From: JAWXUT01 sp044426075
GTDB lineage: Bacteria; Bacillota; Clostridia; Christensenellales; DTU072
Direction of reading: 5' to 3'
Length of the DNA stretch: 34,160 nt
Assembly: GCA_044426075.1 (NCBI GenBank)
Contig: JAWXUT010000003.1
Coordinates: forward strand, 1 to 34,160
Part shown: in pieces, positions 25,254 to 32,598 of the stretch
Layout of the letters: the number at the start of each line of letters is the position of its first letter
Numbering within the stretch: position 1 is the stretch's first letter
Translations under genes and position numbers: made by a program
Notes under the pieces: generated by a model
Told to the model about the DNA's origin: nothing
Seen by the model: the letters and a program-made list of their open reading frames with translations, nothing else
Database searches by the model: none

Positions 25254-27218
25254 TTATGAAATTTCCGCTCCACTTGCCATTACCTTTTCGGGTGCTAGAA
25301 GCACTACGTTGCCTTCTGCATCTTCTGCGCACAACAACATACCTTCACTTACTATGCCACATAACTTTGCTGGTGCCAAGTTTGTTACAACTACTACATT
25401 TTTGTTTATCATTTCAGAAGGATTATACCACTTTGCTATTCCACTTACTATTGTACGAATTTCTGAACCGACTTCTACCTTAAATTGCAACAACTTTTTG
25501 CTCTTTGGAACTGCTATTGCTTCTAAAATTTTACCAACCTTTAACTGCACTTTTGCAAAATCATCATACTGGATTGTTGGCTTTGCTTCTACTACTGGTG
25601 CCACTTTTTCTTCTTTTTTAACTTCTTCTTTTTTAGCTTGTTTTTCTTTGTCTAACATACTCTTCTCCATTGCAACTAACTCTTTATCAATATCGATTCT
25701 ATCAAATATTTTTTCTGATTTGTGAACCTTAATTCCACCTTTTAGGCACCCAAACTTAGTATTTTCACCAAATTCGGTTGGCACTTCTAAACCAAAACAC
25801 TCTAGTATTTTTGCTGGTGTTGTGGTTAGATATGGGGTTAGCATAACGGCTGACAATCTGAGCACTTCTGACAAGTTGTATAGTACAGTTGCAAGCCTAC
25901 CTTTTTTGCTTTCATCTTTTGCAAGTATCCAAGGTGTTGTTTCATCAATATACTTGTTTGCACGTTGCACTAGCTTCATAATATCGTTTAATGCTTCAGG
26001 CACTAAAAGCTCATCCATATTGCGTCTTACGCTCTCAAACAATCCGTTTGCCATATCGATTAACTCGCTGTCTATTGCTTCAACCACATCTGTTTCTGGC
26101 AAAACTCCGCCAAAATATTGTTCAACCATTGCAGTTGTTCTGCTCAATAAGTTGCCCAAATTGTTACATAAATCCACATTTCTTCGTGACAAAAATGCTC
26201 GGTTAGAATATATGCCGTCACTGCCAAATGGAACCTCTCTCAACAAGAAATAACGTACCGCATCAACACTGTATTTTTCTGACAACACAAATGGATCAAT
26301 TACATTGCCTTTTGATTTGCTGATTTTGTCGCTTCCGAGTAGCAACCAACCGTGTCCATATACCTTTTTAGGTAGTGGAAGATCTAATGCCATTAACAAA
26401 GCGGGCCATATTATGCTATGGAAACGCACGATTTCTTTGCCAACCATATGGATTTCTGCAGGCCAGAACTTTTTGAATAAACTGTCATCTTCACTCATGT
26501 AACCCAATGCGGTGATGTAATTTGTAAGTGCATCAATCCACACATAAACCACGTGCTCTGAATCAAATGGCACTGGCACGCCCCACTTGAACGATGTACG
26601 TGTTACGCATAAATCTTGCAATCCCGCACGTAAAAAGTTGTTTAACATCTCATTTTGCCTTGACTTTGGTTGCAAAAATTCGGGGTTTTTTTCTATTAAT
26701 TCAATCAATCTGTCTTGATAAGCGGATAGTTTGAAGAAATAACTTTCTTCTTTTGTGAGCTCCACTTCTCTGCCACAGTCGGGGCACTTGCCGTCAACTA
26801 ATTGTGTCTTTGTCCAAAATGACTCGCAAGGTGTACAATACCAACCCTCATATGCTGATTTGTATATGTCGCCTTTTTCGTATAATTTTGTGAATATCTT
26901 TTTAACCGCTTCTTTATGATAATCATCTGTTGTGCGGATAAATTTATCGTAACTTATGCCCAACACTTTCCATAAATCTACTAGAGTTGACACTTGTTTA
27001 TCCAAATATTCTTTGGTGTCAATGCCCGCTTCTGCAGCTACTTTTTCTATTTTTTGACCGTGCTCATCGGTTCCAGTCAAATAAAATACATCATAGTTAT
27101 CCATTCTTTTGAATTTAGCTAGCGCATCACACACAACAGTTGTGTAACATGTGCCTATGTGCCACTTTCCGCTTGGATAGTAAATTGGTGTTGTTATATA
27201 ATATTTTTGCTTTTCCAT
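25254..27218 (-). CDS. metG: Methionine--tRNA ligase with C-terminal tRNA-binding domain
   Basis: Class I aminoacyl-tRNA synthetase charging tRNA-Met. 654 residues, typical of the longer form. The HIGH motif reads H20-I-G-T23 and KMSKS reads K298-I-S-K-S302. A four-cysteine zinc knuckle (C128, C131, C145, C148: CTPC ... CPDC) lies in the connecting insertion. The anticodon-binding helices follow, then a lysine/glutamate-rich linker (about 525-545) and the OB-fold EMAP/Trbp111-like domain from about 550 (KVQLKVGKILEA, VVVVTNLAPAKLCGIVSEGM). The start has GAGAGG five bases upstream and is 17 nt from the preceding gene. Confidence 0.97.
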   Translation of the reverse strand: MEKQKYYITTPIYYPSGKWHIGTCYTTVVCDALAKFKRMDNYDVFYLTGTDEHGQKIEKVAAEAGIDTKEYLDKQVSTLVDLWKVLGISYDKFIRTTDDYHKEAVKKIFTKLYEKGDIYKSAYEGWYCTPCESFWTKTQLVDGKCPDCGREVELTKEESYFFKLSAYQDRLIELIEKNPEFLQPKSRQNEMLNNFLRAGLQDLCVTRTSFKWGVPVPFDSEHVVYVWIDALTNYITALGYMSEDDSLFKKFWPAEIHMVGKEIVRFHSIIWPALLMALDLPLPKKVYGHGWLLLGSDKISKSKGNVIDPFVLSEKYSVDAVRYFLLREVPFGSDGIYSNRAFLSRRNVDLCNNLGNLLSRTTAMVEQYFGGVLPETDVVEAIDSELIDMANGLFESVRRNMDELLVPEALNDIMKLVQRANKYIDETTPWILAKDESKKGRLATVLYNLSEVLRLSAVMLTPYLTTTPAKILECFGLEVPTEFGENTKFGCLKGGIKVHKSEKIFDRIDIDKELVAMEKSMLDKEKQAKKEEVKKEEKVAPVVEAKPTIQYDDFAKVQLKVGKILEAIAVPKSKKLLQFKVEVGSEIRTIVSGIAKWYNPSEMINKNVVVVTNLAPAKLCGIVSEGMLLCAEDAEGNVVLLAPEKVMASGAEIS

Positions 27219-27235
27219 TTTAACCTCTCGTTTGC

Positions 27236-28246
27236 CTAATATATTGTGTCGTATGTGCTTTCTTCTTGTTCGTCTACATTCGGTAACATCGCCATGCCAT
27301 ACGCTTTTCTGTACTCTTTATTGTAACTGCCATTGTAACTTAACTTAAATTCCGATATATCCAACTTTTCGCCACCCATAATGTGCTCATATGCTAGCTC
27401 GATTAATTGCACACCCCGCTCTTTTGCTCTGTCAAGCATCTCGGGGAACGACTTGTACTCAAGTTCGCATTGTTCTACATCTTTATAAATTGCCCCATAT
27501 GGTTGTTTTTTTAAGTTTAGATAATCATATCTCGTATCTAATCCCCGCGGCCTTAGCGCTGACAACAATAAATGGTCTGCCTTTAATTTGCGGTCAATTA
27601 ATTCTAGAATCATATATCGCATTCGCCCATTTTTGTGCCTTTGACACAAGAATAACAGCAATCTTATACAAAATAATGACTTCCATATATCTGCATTGCT
27701 CCAACGCATACCATTTATTCCACCCAAAATATCCACAAAATATCGCTTAATCTGCCTTCTTTGCTTCTTGCCCCACTTAAAACTCCAGTACGAATTCGCA
27801 TGCTTGCCGTGTAAACAATAATGCCCTACATATGTATCCATTTCTGTTTCAATAATTAAATGCAAGCACCCGTTTAGCGTTGGGTCGAATTTTTGGCGCA
27901 TTCGATTGTCTATATAATCATATACATAGGGGTGAACCACAGTATCCGTTGCATAATGAGTCAAAAATCCCATAAAATACGCAAATGTGCTGGGGTCTTT
28001 TTGGTGGTTCTTACGTAAATATTCTGCAATCCTATAAAACGAACTAAATATGTGATCTTCGTGCAAAATGTCGCCCTGATCCTTCTTGGTTTGATCTTTT
28101 GAAAACATCAATCCCATTAGCACATCAGGCCCCATTGAACCGAAATTATACATATCTTTGTATGGCAAAATTTTGCGCTTTAAATCTTCATCTAACGCAT
28201 CAAAAATTATATCACTTGTATATTTATGTGTAAGTGAATTTGGCAT
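27236..28246 (-). CDS. Zinc-dependent phospholipase C-like protein
   Basis: 336 residues, related to the zinc-dependent phospholipase C/S1-P1 nuclease fold (pfam00882 type). Likely zinc ligands are spread as in that family: H7, D41 (GSMGPDVL), H62/H65 (LHEDH), H97/D101 (FLTHYATDTVVHPYVY) and H105. There is no signal peptide, unlike secreted clostridial phospholipase C, so it probably acts inside the cell on lipids or nucleotides; the substrate is unknown. It is the first gene of the metG-tatD-rSAM-rsmA operon, 17 nt before metG, with its own promoter. GGGAG lies 11 nt before the ATG. Confidence 0.82.
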   Translation of the reverse strand: MPNSLTHKYTSDIIFDALDEDLKRKILPYKDMYNFGSMGPDVLMGLMFSKDQTKKDQGDILHEDHIFSSFYRIAEYLRKNHQKDPSTFAYFMGFLTHYATDTVVHPYVYDYIDNRMRQKFDPTLNGCLHLIIETEMDTYVGHYCLHGKHANSYWSFKWGKKQRRQIKRYFVDILGGINGMRWSNADIWKSLFCIRLLLFLCQRHKNGRMRYMILELIDRKLKADHLLLSALRPRGLDTRYDYLNLKKQPYGAIYKDVEQCELEYKSFPEMLDRAKERGVQLIELAYEHIMGGEKLDISEFKLSYNGSYNKEYRKAYGMAMLPNVDEQEESTYDTIY

Positions 28247-28276
28247 ACTCGCTCTGCTCCCTATACTCTTCTACTT

Positions 28277-28305
28277 AGTTTAACATAAATATTGCCTAAT
28301 TGCAA
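28277..28305 (-). promoter_or_regulatory. Promoter of the plc-metG-tatD-rSAM-rsmA operon
   Basis: Minus-strand TTGCAA (28305-28300), a 17-nt spacer and TAAACT (28282-28277). This is the same -10 variant as the tRNA-Leu promoter. Leader of about 25 nt with GGGAG. Confidence 0.65.
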
Positions 28306-28350
28306 ATGGTATTATAATATAATTTTAATTATTATCACGCGCATATAAGA

Positions 28351-28400
28351 AAAAAAATCCGCTATTTCTCATATTGCTATGCGGTTAAAGGCGGATTTTT
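28351..28400 (-). terminator. Terminator of the 806-residue gene
   Basis: AAAAATCCGC (28354-28363) and GCGGATTTTT (28391-28400) form a perfect 10-bp stem around a 27-nt loop that can itself fold. On the minus strand the stem runs into a run of T. The symmetric ends mean it could also stop plus-strand transcription. Confidence 0.75.
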
Positions 28401-28418
28401 AATTAGTATGATTTATGT

Positions 28419-30839
28419 TTACTTGTGATATTCTACAGCAAACTTCTCTTTAGGCACCACTTCTTGCACGCCATTTATTGTAAGAAGCAAACCGTGCTCT
28501 TTTATTAATAGTCCGTGTTCGGGGTCTTTAAACTCAATTTTCCGATACCCATTATAGGCAATATCAGCACTACGCATAGCTTCCACAAAAGCGTTGAAAT
28601 CACCAAATTCGCCCTCGCTTCCCGCACGAATAACAATACCTACATGACTTGCATTAAAAATGATTTCTTTATTTGTATTTGCGCCACTCTGCACCGTTTC
28701 TATTGCAACACTTGCCTTAACCGCTAAATAGGCTTTGCCCGTGTGATAATAGATTGCACCATATTCTTCATACACCTCATCATAACTTTCAATTGGAGAA
28801 TATCCGTGCACATACTGCACCATCTCGTGCTCTGCGATATTAAACACCATCATTGTAACATTTTTGTATGACGCAACCATTGGCACTGTGCCATTGCCCG
28901 CCCAGTAGGAGGGTCTATTTTCTCCACTATAACAACGCTCGCCTGGATTGTTTATGAAAAATTCCACATTCTTCTCACCCAAATTCACATTGAACATATG
29001 CTGTTGGTGCCCGTGTTCAAATGGAATATAATCTAAACAATTACTCATTATATAATCTGCCGTGCGATAGCTCTTGGTGCGAACATTGCTCTGCCCGTGC
29101 ACCCAATGTGTTGTGATTGCGTGGCTTTTACTTAAATCTGTAAGCGACTTGTAACAAGGTGGCTCGTATGCTGACAATGCATACAAAATTGACGCCCTTG
29201 CTGGCAGTACGCACTCGCCTTCCCCCGTTGTTATCCACGATATCAAACTCAATTCGCGTAAATATGGATTTTTTAATGCAACCTCATATGCTCTGCCGTA
29301 AGTGTTGGTGTATCGCCCATTAAACATTGAAACCGCAATAACTTTAAATATGATATCCAACGCTTCTTTTGCCTTTTTGCGAATTTCTGCATCGGGTGCT
29401 AAATCATATAATGTGAAAAATCCTATGCAATCTACTGGCAAATATCCTGGTGAATTCCATTCCGCAAAACCGAATGCAAAAAAGTCCGCAAACCACTTAT
29501 CTAAACGCTGTTTACCAATTTCCTTTTGTTTAAGACCCGTTCTTCCACTGGCAGAAAATATGTCCTCTTTAAAAATATCCCCACCTAAATATTGCGATAC
29601 ATGAAACAGCAAACTGTGGTTTTCGCTAAAATACCACATTACATCTTTACCTGGTTCGTCAACCCAATATCTAAAGTTTTTGATTGCTTTGTCAATTGTT
29701 GCCACCCACTCTTCAGTGAGCAAAGGTGTATACTTTTTCTTGATATGAATTACAACTGGCAACAAAAAGTCCGAACAATCTTCGCGTCTGTTTATGCGAC
29801 CTATTGAGTGGGAAAGTTCTGCCTCGCGTACCTCATCTAACATATTGCCTTGCCTTAACCACGCTAGTATATTACACAATCCACCTGCCCCATATCGCTT
29901 GGTTGACGCATTTGATATAACTTGTGCTTTGCGTTCCTCAACTGTAGCATTTGGATACCCTATCTGCGATAATTTAGGCGGATTACAGCCGATAAGCAAC
30001 TTCCTAGTTATGCAATATTCATCAACTTTTATGGTTAGATTTAAAAACCTTCCGCCTCTATTAAACGTGCCCGCATCAAGCAAAATTCCGTCATTCCACG
30101 GTGATATAAGTTGTGTTGTTTGCTGTCCGCCGAATGCAATTTCTAGTTCGGTGTCACACTCCAAAATTCCGCTAACGCAACCTATTACAATATCTTCAGT
30201 GCTATCAATACAATCTTTAACAGTATAGCAACTAGTTAAAAATTCTTCCGCCTTGTCTATTTTTTTGCCAAGCCCATTTACGTTTAGCCTTACTTCAAGC
30301 TCCTCTCCGCTGATGTTTAACATTGCAAAGAAAAAACAAATATCACGCTCAGCCAAGTCTTCTGCATAAATTTCAAATGAATTTTCACCCTCTTTAAGTG
30401 GAATTTCTATGTCACGCGAGGAGCGTACATTTCTTGTGTATGGGGCAAACATCACGGCTTCAGCACCATTTACCCACAACTTAACAGCGCCACTTGTATC
30501 GATTCTAAATTTATAAATGCCTGCGTGAGGTGCAACTATTGTAGTTTCTCCCTCCACCGATAGATGTTTTGGTATGTGGATAAAATCTGCAAAATCCACC
30601 TTGTCACTCTCATATGAAAAGTTGATATTTTTGCATTCCCTAGTATTCTTTTTATGTGCCAATATGGGCATATCTTTTAAGTATTGTTCGCGTACTGGAT
30701 ACACCACTATTGAATGCCCCTCACCCGCATAAACTAGCGCATCAAATGTTCCCACCTCTGAATCAACATAGGTTGACTGCAAACTAGACATCTTCCAATG
30801 CGTTATTGCATCGTTGTTTTTAATTGTGCGTGATAGCAT
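28419..30839 (-). CDS. Uncharacterised 806-residue protein, probable carbohydrate-active alpha/alpha-toroid enzyme
   Basis: I do not recognise a named family. No signal peptide or membrane segment is visible, so it should be cytoplasmic. Residues 1-230 look like beta-sandwich (APHAGIYKFRIDTSGAVKLW, GENSFEIYAEDL resemble PA14-like or carbohydrate-binding folds). About 300-590 is alpha-helical with aromatic motifs (MWYFSENHSLLFH, FAFGFAEWNSPGYLPVD), like the barrels of polysaccharide lyases or glycoside hydrolases. About 590-806 is beta-rich (PFEHGHQQHMFNVNLG, RPSYWAGNGTVP). This barrel-plus-sandwich order resembles heparinase-type lyases or unsaturated glucuronyl hydrolases, without their signature. 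The GTG at 30848 is in frame, but it forms part of the GAGGTG ribosome site, so ATG 30839 is the better start. Single gene with its own promoter and terminator. Confidence 0.72.
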   Translation of the reverse strand: MLSRTIKNNDAITHWKMSSLQSTYVDSEVGTFDALVYAGEGHSIVVYPVREQYLKDMPILAHKKNTRECKNINFSYESDKVDFADFIHIPKHLSVEGETTIVAPHAGIYKFRIDTSGAVKLWVNGAEAVMFAPYTRNVRSSRDIEIPLKEGENSFEIYAEDLAERDICFFFAMLNISGEELEVRLNVNGLGKKIDKAEEFLTSCYTVKDCIDSTEDIVIGCVSGILECDTELEIAFGGQQTTQLISPWNDGILLDAGTFNRGGRFLNLTIKVDEYCITRKLLIGCNPPKLSQIGYPNATVEERKAQVISNASTKRYGAGGLCNILAWLRQGNMLDEVREAELSHSIGRINRREDCSDFLLPVVIHIKKKYTPLLTEEWVATIDKAIKNFRYWVDEPGKDVMWYFSENHSLLFHVSQYLGGDIFKEDIFSASGRTGLKQKEIGKQRLDKWFADFFAFGFAEWNSPGYLPVDCIGFFTLYDLAPDAEIRKKAKEALDIIFKVIAVSMFNGRYTNTYGRAYEVALKNPYLRELSLISWITTGEGECVLPARASILYALSAYEPPCYKSLTDLSKSHAITTHWVHGQSNVRTKSYRTADYIMSNCLDYIPFEHGHQQHMFNVNLGEKNVEFFINNPGERCYSGENRPSYWAGNGTVPMVASYKNVTMMVFNIAEHEMVQYVHGYSPIESYDEVYEEYGAIYYHTGKAYLAVKASVAIETVQSGANTNKEIIFNASHVGIVIRAGSEGEFGDFNAFVEAMRSADIAYNGYRKIEFKDPEHGLLIKEHGLLLTINGVQEVVPKEKFAVEYHK

Positions 30840-30868
30840 AGTATTCACCTCAAAAAATTTATAGGTTA

Positions 30869-30897
30869 ATTATACCACACAGTTTGCAATGTGTAAA
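30869..30897 (-). promoter_or_regulatory. Promoter of the 806-residue gene
   Basis: Minus-strand TTTACA (30897-30892), a 17-nt spacer and TATAAT (30874-30869). It runs divergently from the mazF promoter; the two -35 boxes are about 38 bp apart. Confidence 0.75.
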
Positions 30898-30934
30898 TAT
30901 CGAACACCATTTTATTTGTATACTATGCAGTTTA

Positions 30935-30964
30935 TTGTCAACAATCAAATGTAAAGAATATAAT
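30935..30964 (+). promoter_or_regulatory. Promoter of mazF
   Basis: TTGTCA (30935-30940), an 18-nt spacer and TATAAT (30959-30964). Start of transcription near 30971 would leave a leader of only about 9-10 nt, so the GAGGAG at 30968-30973 would be only partly in the message. Confidence 0.65.
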
Positions 30965-30979
30965 GTAGAGGAGACGCAA

Positions 30980-31321
30980 ATGGTCAAAAGAGGAGAATTA
31001 TATTACGCCGACCTCAGTCCCGTTGTCGGCAGTGAACAAGGCGGTATTCGCCCCGTACTTATAGTGCAAAATGATGTAGGCAACAAGTATTCACCTACAG
31101 TAATAGCCGCGGCAATAACCAGCCAACTAAACAAAGCAAAACTGCCCACGCACATAGCGTTAAGGGAGTCGTGCACGCTACCCAAAGACAGTGTTGTTTT
31201 GTTAGAGCAGATACGCACGATAGACAAAGCCCGCTTACAAGACCGCATAGGAGAAGTAAATTCCGACACTATGCGTAAAGTAAACAGTGCATTAATGATA
31301 AGTTTGGGCTTTTTTGTGTAA
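30980..31321 (+). CDS. mazF: MazF/PemK-type mRNA endoribonuclease toxin (EndoA-like), no antitoxin beside it
   Basis: 113 residues, very like B. subtilis EndoA/MazF throughout (QGGIRPVLIVQNDVGNKYSPT, AAITSQLNKAKLPTH, LLEQIRTIDKARL). The catalytic pair R24 and T47, matching R25/T48, is present, so it should be an active single-strand mRNA cutter. I placed the start at 30980 because GAGGAG precedes it and the protein then begins MVKRGELYYADL like its relatives; the longer open frame to 30884 has no support. The upstream 140 bp hold a divergent promoter and no antitoxin frame, and recX follows rather than an antitoxin. Its inhibitor, if any, is elsewhere. Confidence 0.93.
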   Translation: MVKRGELYYADLSPVVGSEQGGIRPVLIVQNDVGNKYSPTVIAAAITSQLNKAKLPTHIALRESCTLPKDSVVLLEQIRTIDKARLQDRIGEVNSDTMRKVNSALMISLGFFV

Positions 31322-31326
31322 TGACA

Positions 31327-31355
31327 TTGAAATCATATATATAATATGTTATAAT
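31327..31355 (+). promoter_or_regulatory. Promoter of recX, 6 nt before its start codon
   Basis: TTGAAA (31327-31332), a 17-nt spacer and TATAAT (31350-31355), then six bases and ATG at 31362. No ribosome-binding sequence lies between. Transcription starting at the normal distance would begin at the ATG itself, giving a leaderless message. Confidence 0.65.
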
Positions 31356-31361
31356 TTATAT

Positions 31362-31979
31362 ATGAAGATAGAAAACATTAAATTTGGAAAAAAATTTGCC
31401 AGTATAGTGGTAGATGGCGAGCAATACAGCAAGCTATCGCTACTAGCTGTGCAACAATATCGCTTTACTGAACCCAAGGAAATACACCTTGAGGATTGGC
31501 GCGAATTTTTAACATATAACGATGAAACATTATGTAAAGAAAACCTTATGGCAATGCTAGCTAGAAGTATGCGAACAGAAAAGGAAGCCCGCATTAAATT
31601 GCGTCAAAAAGGTCATTCCACTTCTTCCATAAACAAAGCTATGGAACTAGCCAAAAGTTACGGTTATTTATCAGACACCGCGTATGCAGAAAACTTTGTA
31701 AACTGTGCAAAAAGTAGTAGTGGAAAATTCAAAATAAAACGCACACTAAAAGAGCGTGGCGTGGCTGATGAAATAATAGAACAGTACACGACCAACCTAG
31801 AAGAAGATGAACTGCATTCCGCTAAAAACATCGCAACAAAATATATGCGTTCCAAGTCAATCGATGACCCCAAAGTAAAAGAAAAACTCTTCCGCCACCT
31901 AGCCTCACGCGGATTTAGCTATGATACAATAAAATCCGTAGTTGCCTCAATTGGCATACAAACAGATGACTTTGAATAA
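31362..31979 (+). CDS. recX: Regulatory protein RecX
   Basis: RecX binds and caps RecA filaments and so limits recombination and the SOS response. 205 residues. The repeated three-helix RecX motifs are seen: LARSMRTEKEARIKLRQKGH, then KSYGYLSDTAYAENFVN, IKRTLKERGVADEIIEQY, and a last unit VKEKLFRHLASRGFSYDTIKSVV. The N-terminal 60 residues (FASIVVDGEQYSKLSL) are the usual Firmicutes extension. Start chosen at ATG 31362, where similarity begins (MKIENIKFG); in-frame TTG 31314 would overlap mazF. No Shine-Dalgarno sequence is seen, but a promoter abuts the start. recA is not in the window. Confidence 0.9.
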   Translation: MKIENIKFGKKFASIVVDGEQYSKLSLLAVQQYRFTEPKEIHLEDWREFLTYNDETLCKENLMAMLARSMRTEKEARIKLRQKGHSTSSINKAMELAKSYGYLSDTAYAENFVNCAKSSSGKFKIKRTLKERGVADEIIEQYTTNLEEDELHSAKNIATKYMRSKSIDDPKVKEKLFRHLASRGFSYDTIKSVVASIGIQTDDFE

Positions 31980-32072
31980 ATCCCTTTTTACGCACACTAG
32001 CCGATTTGCAATGTCTACACCGTTGTTCTAATTTTATCGCCGTTGCCGGATTAACGCATAAACTGTATTATT

Positions 32073-32105
32073 GTAGGGTGCGTTAGTCCTCTGACGCCCG
32101 CATCC
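32073..32105. repeat. Second copy of the GTAGGGTGCG repeat, inverted
   Basis: 33 bp identical to the reverse complement of 22632-22664. The bases before it (32039-32072, ending ATAAACTGTATTATT) also resemble 22410-22446, so a longer mosaic is shared. The rest of 31980-32072 has no gene. Confidence 0.85.
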
Positions 32106-32284
32106 TTATGCTGTCAGCAGACTATTTATAAAATCCACACTTCTTCACTCTTAACTATAACTTATTACTTCAACCCGCAGGGTTCCCGCCCGCATCCTTA
32201 TGCTGTCAGCAGACTATTTATAAAATCCACACTTCTTCACTCTTAACTATAACTTATTCCTTCAACCCGCAGGGTTCCCGCCCG
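32101..32284. repeat. Tandem 92-bp direct repeat (two copies)
   Basis: 32101-32192 and 32193-32284 differ at one base (A/C in CTTATTACTT versus CTTATTCCTT). The unit contains GCAGACTATTTATAAAATCC, TTCACTCTTAACTATAACTT and AACCCGCAGGGTT, pieces also found (reverse-oriented and diverged) at about 22450-22500. The first copy starts within the GTAGGGTGCG element. Confidence 0.95.
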
Positions 32285-32289
32285 CATTT

Positions 32290-32313
32290 ATATTAATATT
32301 AATATTAATATTT
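32290..32313. repeat. Short TTAATA simple repeat
   Basis: About four units of a 6-bp TATTAA-type repeat at the end of the 92-bp repeats. Possible slippage tract; no gene depends on it visibly. Confidence 0.7.
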
Positions 32314-32345
32314 TGGACATAAACTCACTAAAACGGCTAAAATGA

Positions 32346-32374
32346 TTGACATTTGACACGATATGTGATAAACT
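32346..32374 (+). promoter_or_regulatory. Strong promoter with no gene directly behind it
   Basis: TTGACA (32346-32351), a 17-nt spacer and TAAACT (32369-32374), the same -10 variant as two other promoters here. A terminator follows only about 12 nt after the -10 box. Confidence 0.65.
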
Positions 32375-32386
32375 ATTACTGTGGAG

Positions 32387-32426
32387 GAGTCGGCCGCGCA
32401 ATGCTTGCGCTGTTGGCTCTTTTTTT
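32387..32426 (+). terminator. Strong intrinsic terminator just after the 32346 promoter
   Basis: A 15-bp stem (32387-32401 with 32405-32419, one mismatch and three G-U pairs) closes a TGC loop and is followed by seven T. Together with the promoter it would make a transcript of only about 45 nt. Confidence 0.8.
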
Positions 32427-32443
32427 GTGCGGTGATAAAAAAC

Positions 32444-32500
32444 AACGGAGTGGAAACCCATAAACGGAGTGGAGACCCATAAATGGCGTGGAAACCCCAA
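32444..32500. repeat. Three tandem 19-bp iteron-like repeats
   Basis: Units 32444-32462, 32463-32481 and 32482-32500. The first two differ at one base (AACGGAGTGGAAACCCATA versus ...GAGACCCATA), the third at a few. They lie about 100 bp before the XRE gene and could be binding sites for a DNA-binding protein. The rest of 32314-32345 and 32427-32443 shows nothing recognisable. Confidence 0.85.
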
Positions 32501-32542
32501 CGTTTAAAATTTTATGCTTATTTAAACAAATTTAAACATTAA

Positions 32543-32559
32543 ATTCAGTTGAACTGAAT
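32543..32559. promoter_or_regulatory. Perfect 17-bp palindrome, candidate operator
   Basis: ATTCAGTT-G-AACTGAAT, a perfect 8+1+8 dyad 40 bp before the XRE start. Shape and position fit an operator for a dimeric Cro/CI-type repressor, most likely the XRE protein encoded next to it (inference). Confidence 0.55.
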
Positions 32560-32583
32560 AGTTAAGACATTTCAAATAAAATT

Positions 32584-32597
32584 TTGTAAACTTACAA
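32584..32597. promoter_or_regulatory. Small palindrome overlapping the XRE -10 region
   Basis: TTGTAA-AC-TTACAA, a 6+2+6 dyad ending one base before the XRE ATG. It contains TAAACT (32587-32592), the -10 form used elsewhere, six bases before the ATG. A protein bound here would block initiation. The -35 (AAGACA at 32564-32569, 17-nt spacing) is weak. Confidence 0.45.
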
Positions 32598-32598
32598 T

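Noticed and set aside
25240..25725. 161-residue plus-strand frame
   Set aside because: Antisense to the metG C-terminal domain; low-complexity translation and no start signals.
30884..30979. Longer start for mazF
   Set aside because: The extra 32 residues cover the promoter and have no similarity to MazF; GAGGAG marks the start at 30980.
32288..32500. 70-residue minus-strand frame
   Set aside because: It runs through the 19-bp repeats, the terminator hairpin and a promoter; its sequence is explained by those elements and has no ribosome site.
32101..32500. CRISPR array
   Set aside because: Repeats are directly adjacent (92-bp pair, 19-bp triplet) with no unique spacers, and no cas gene is in the window.
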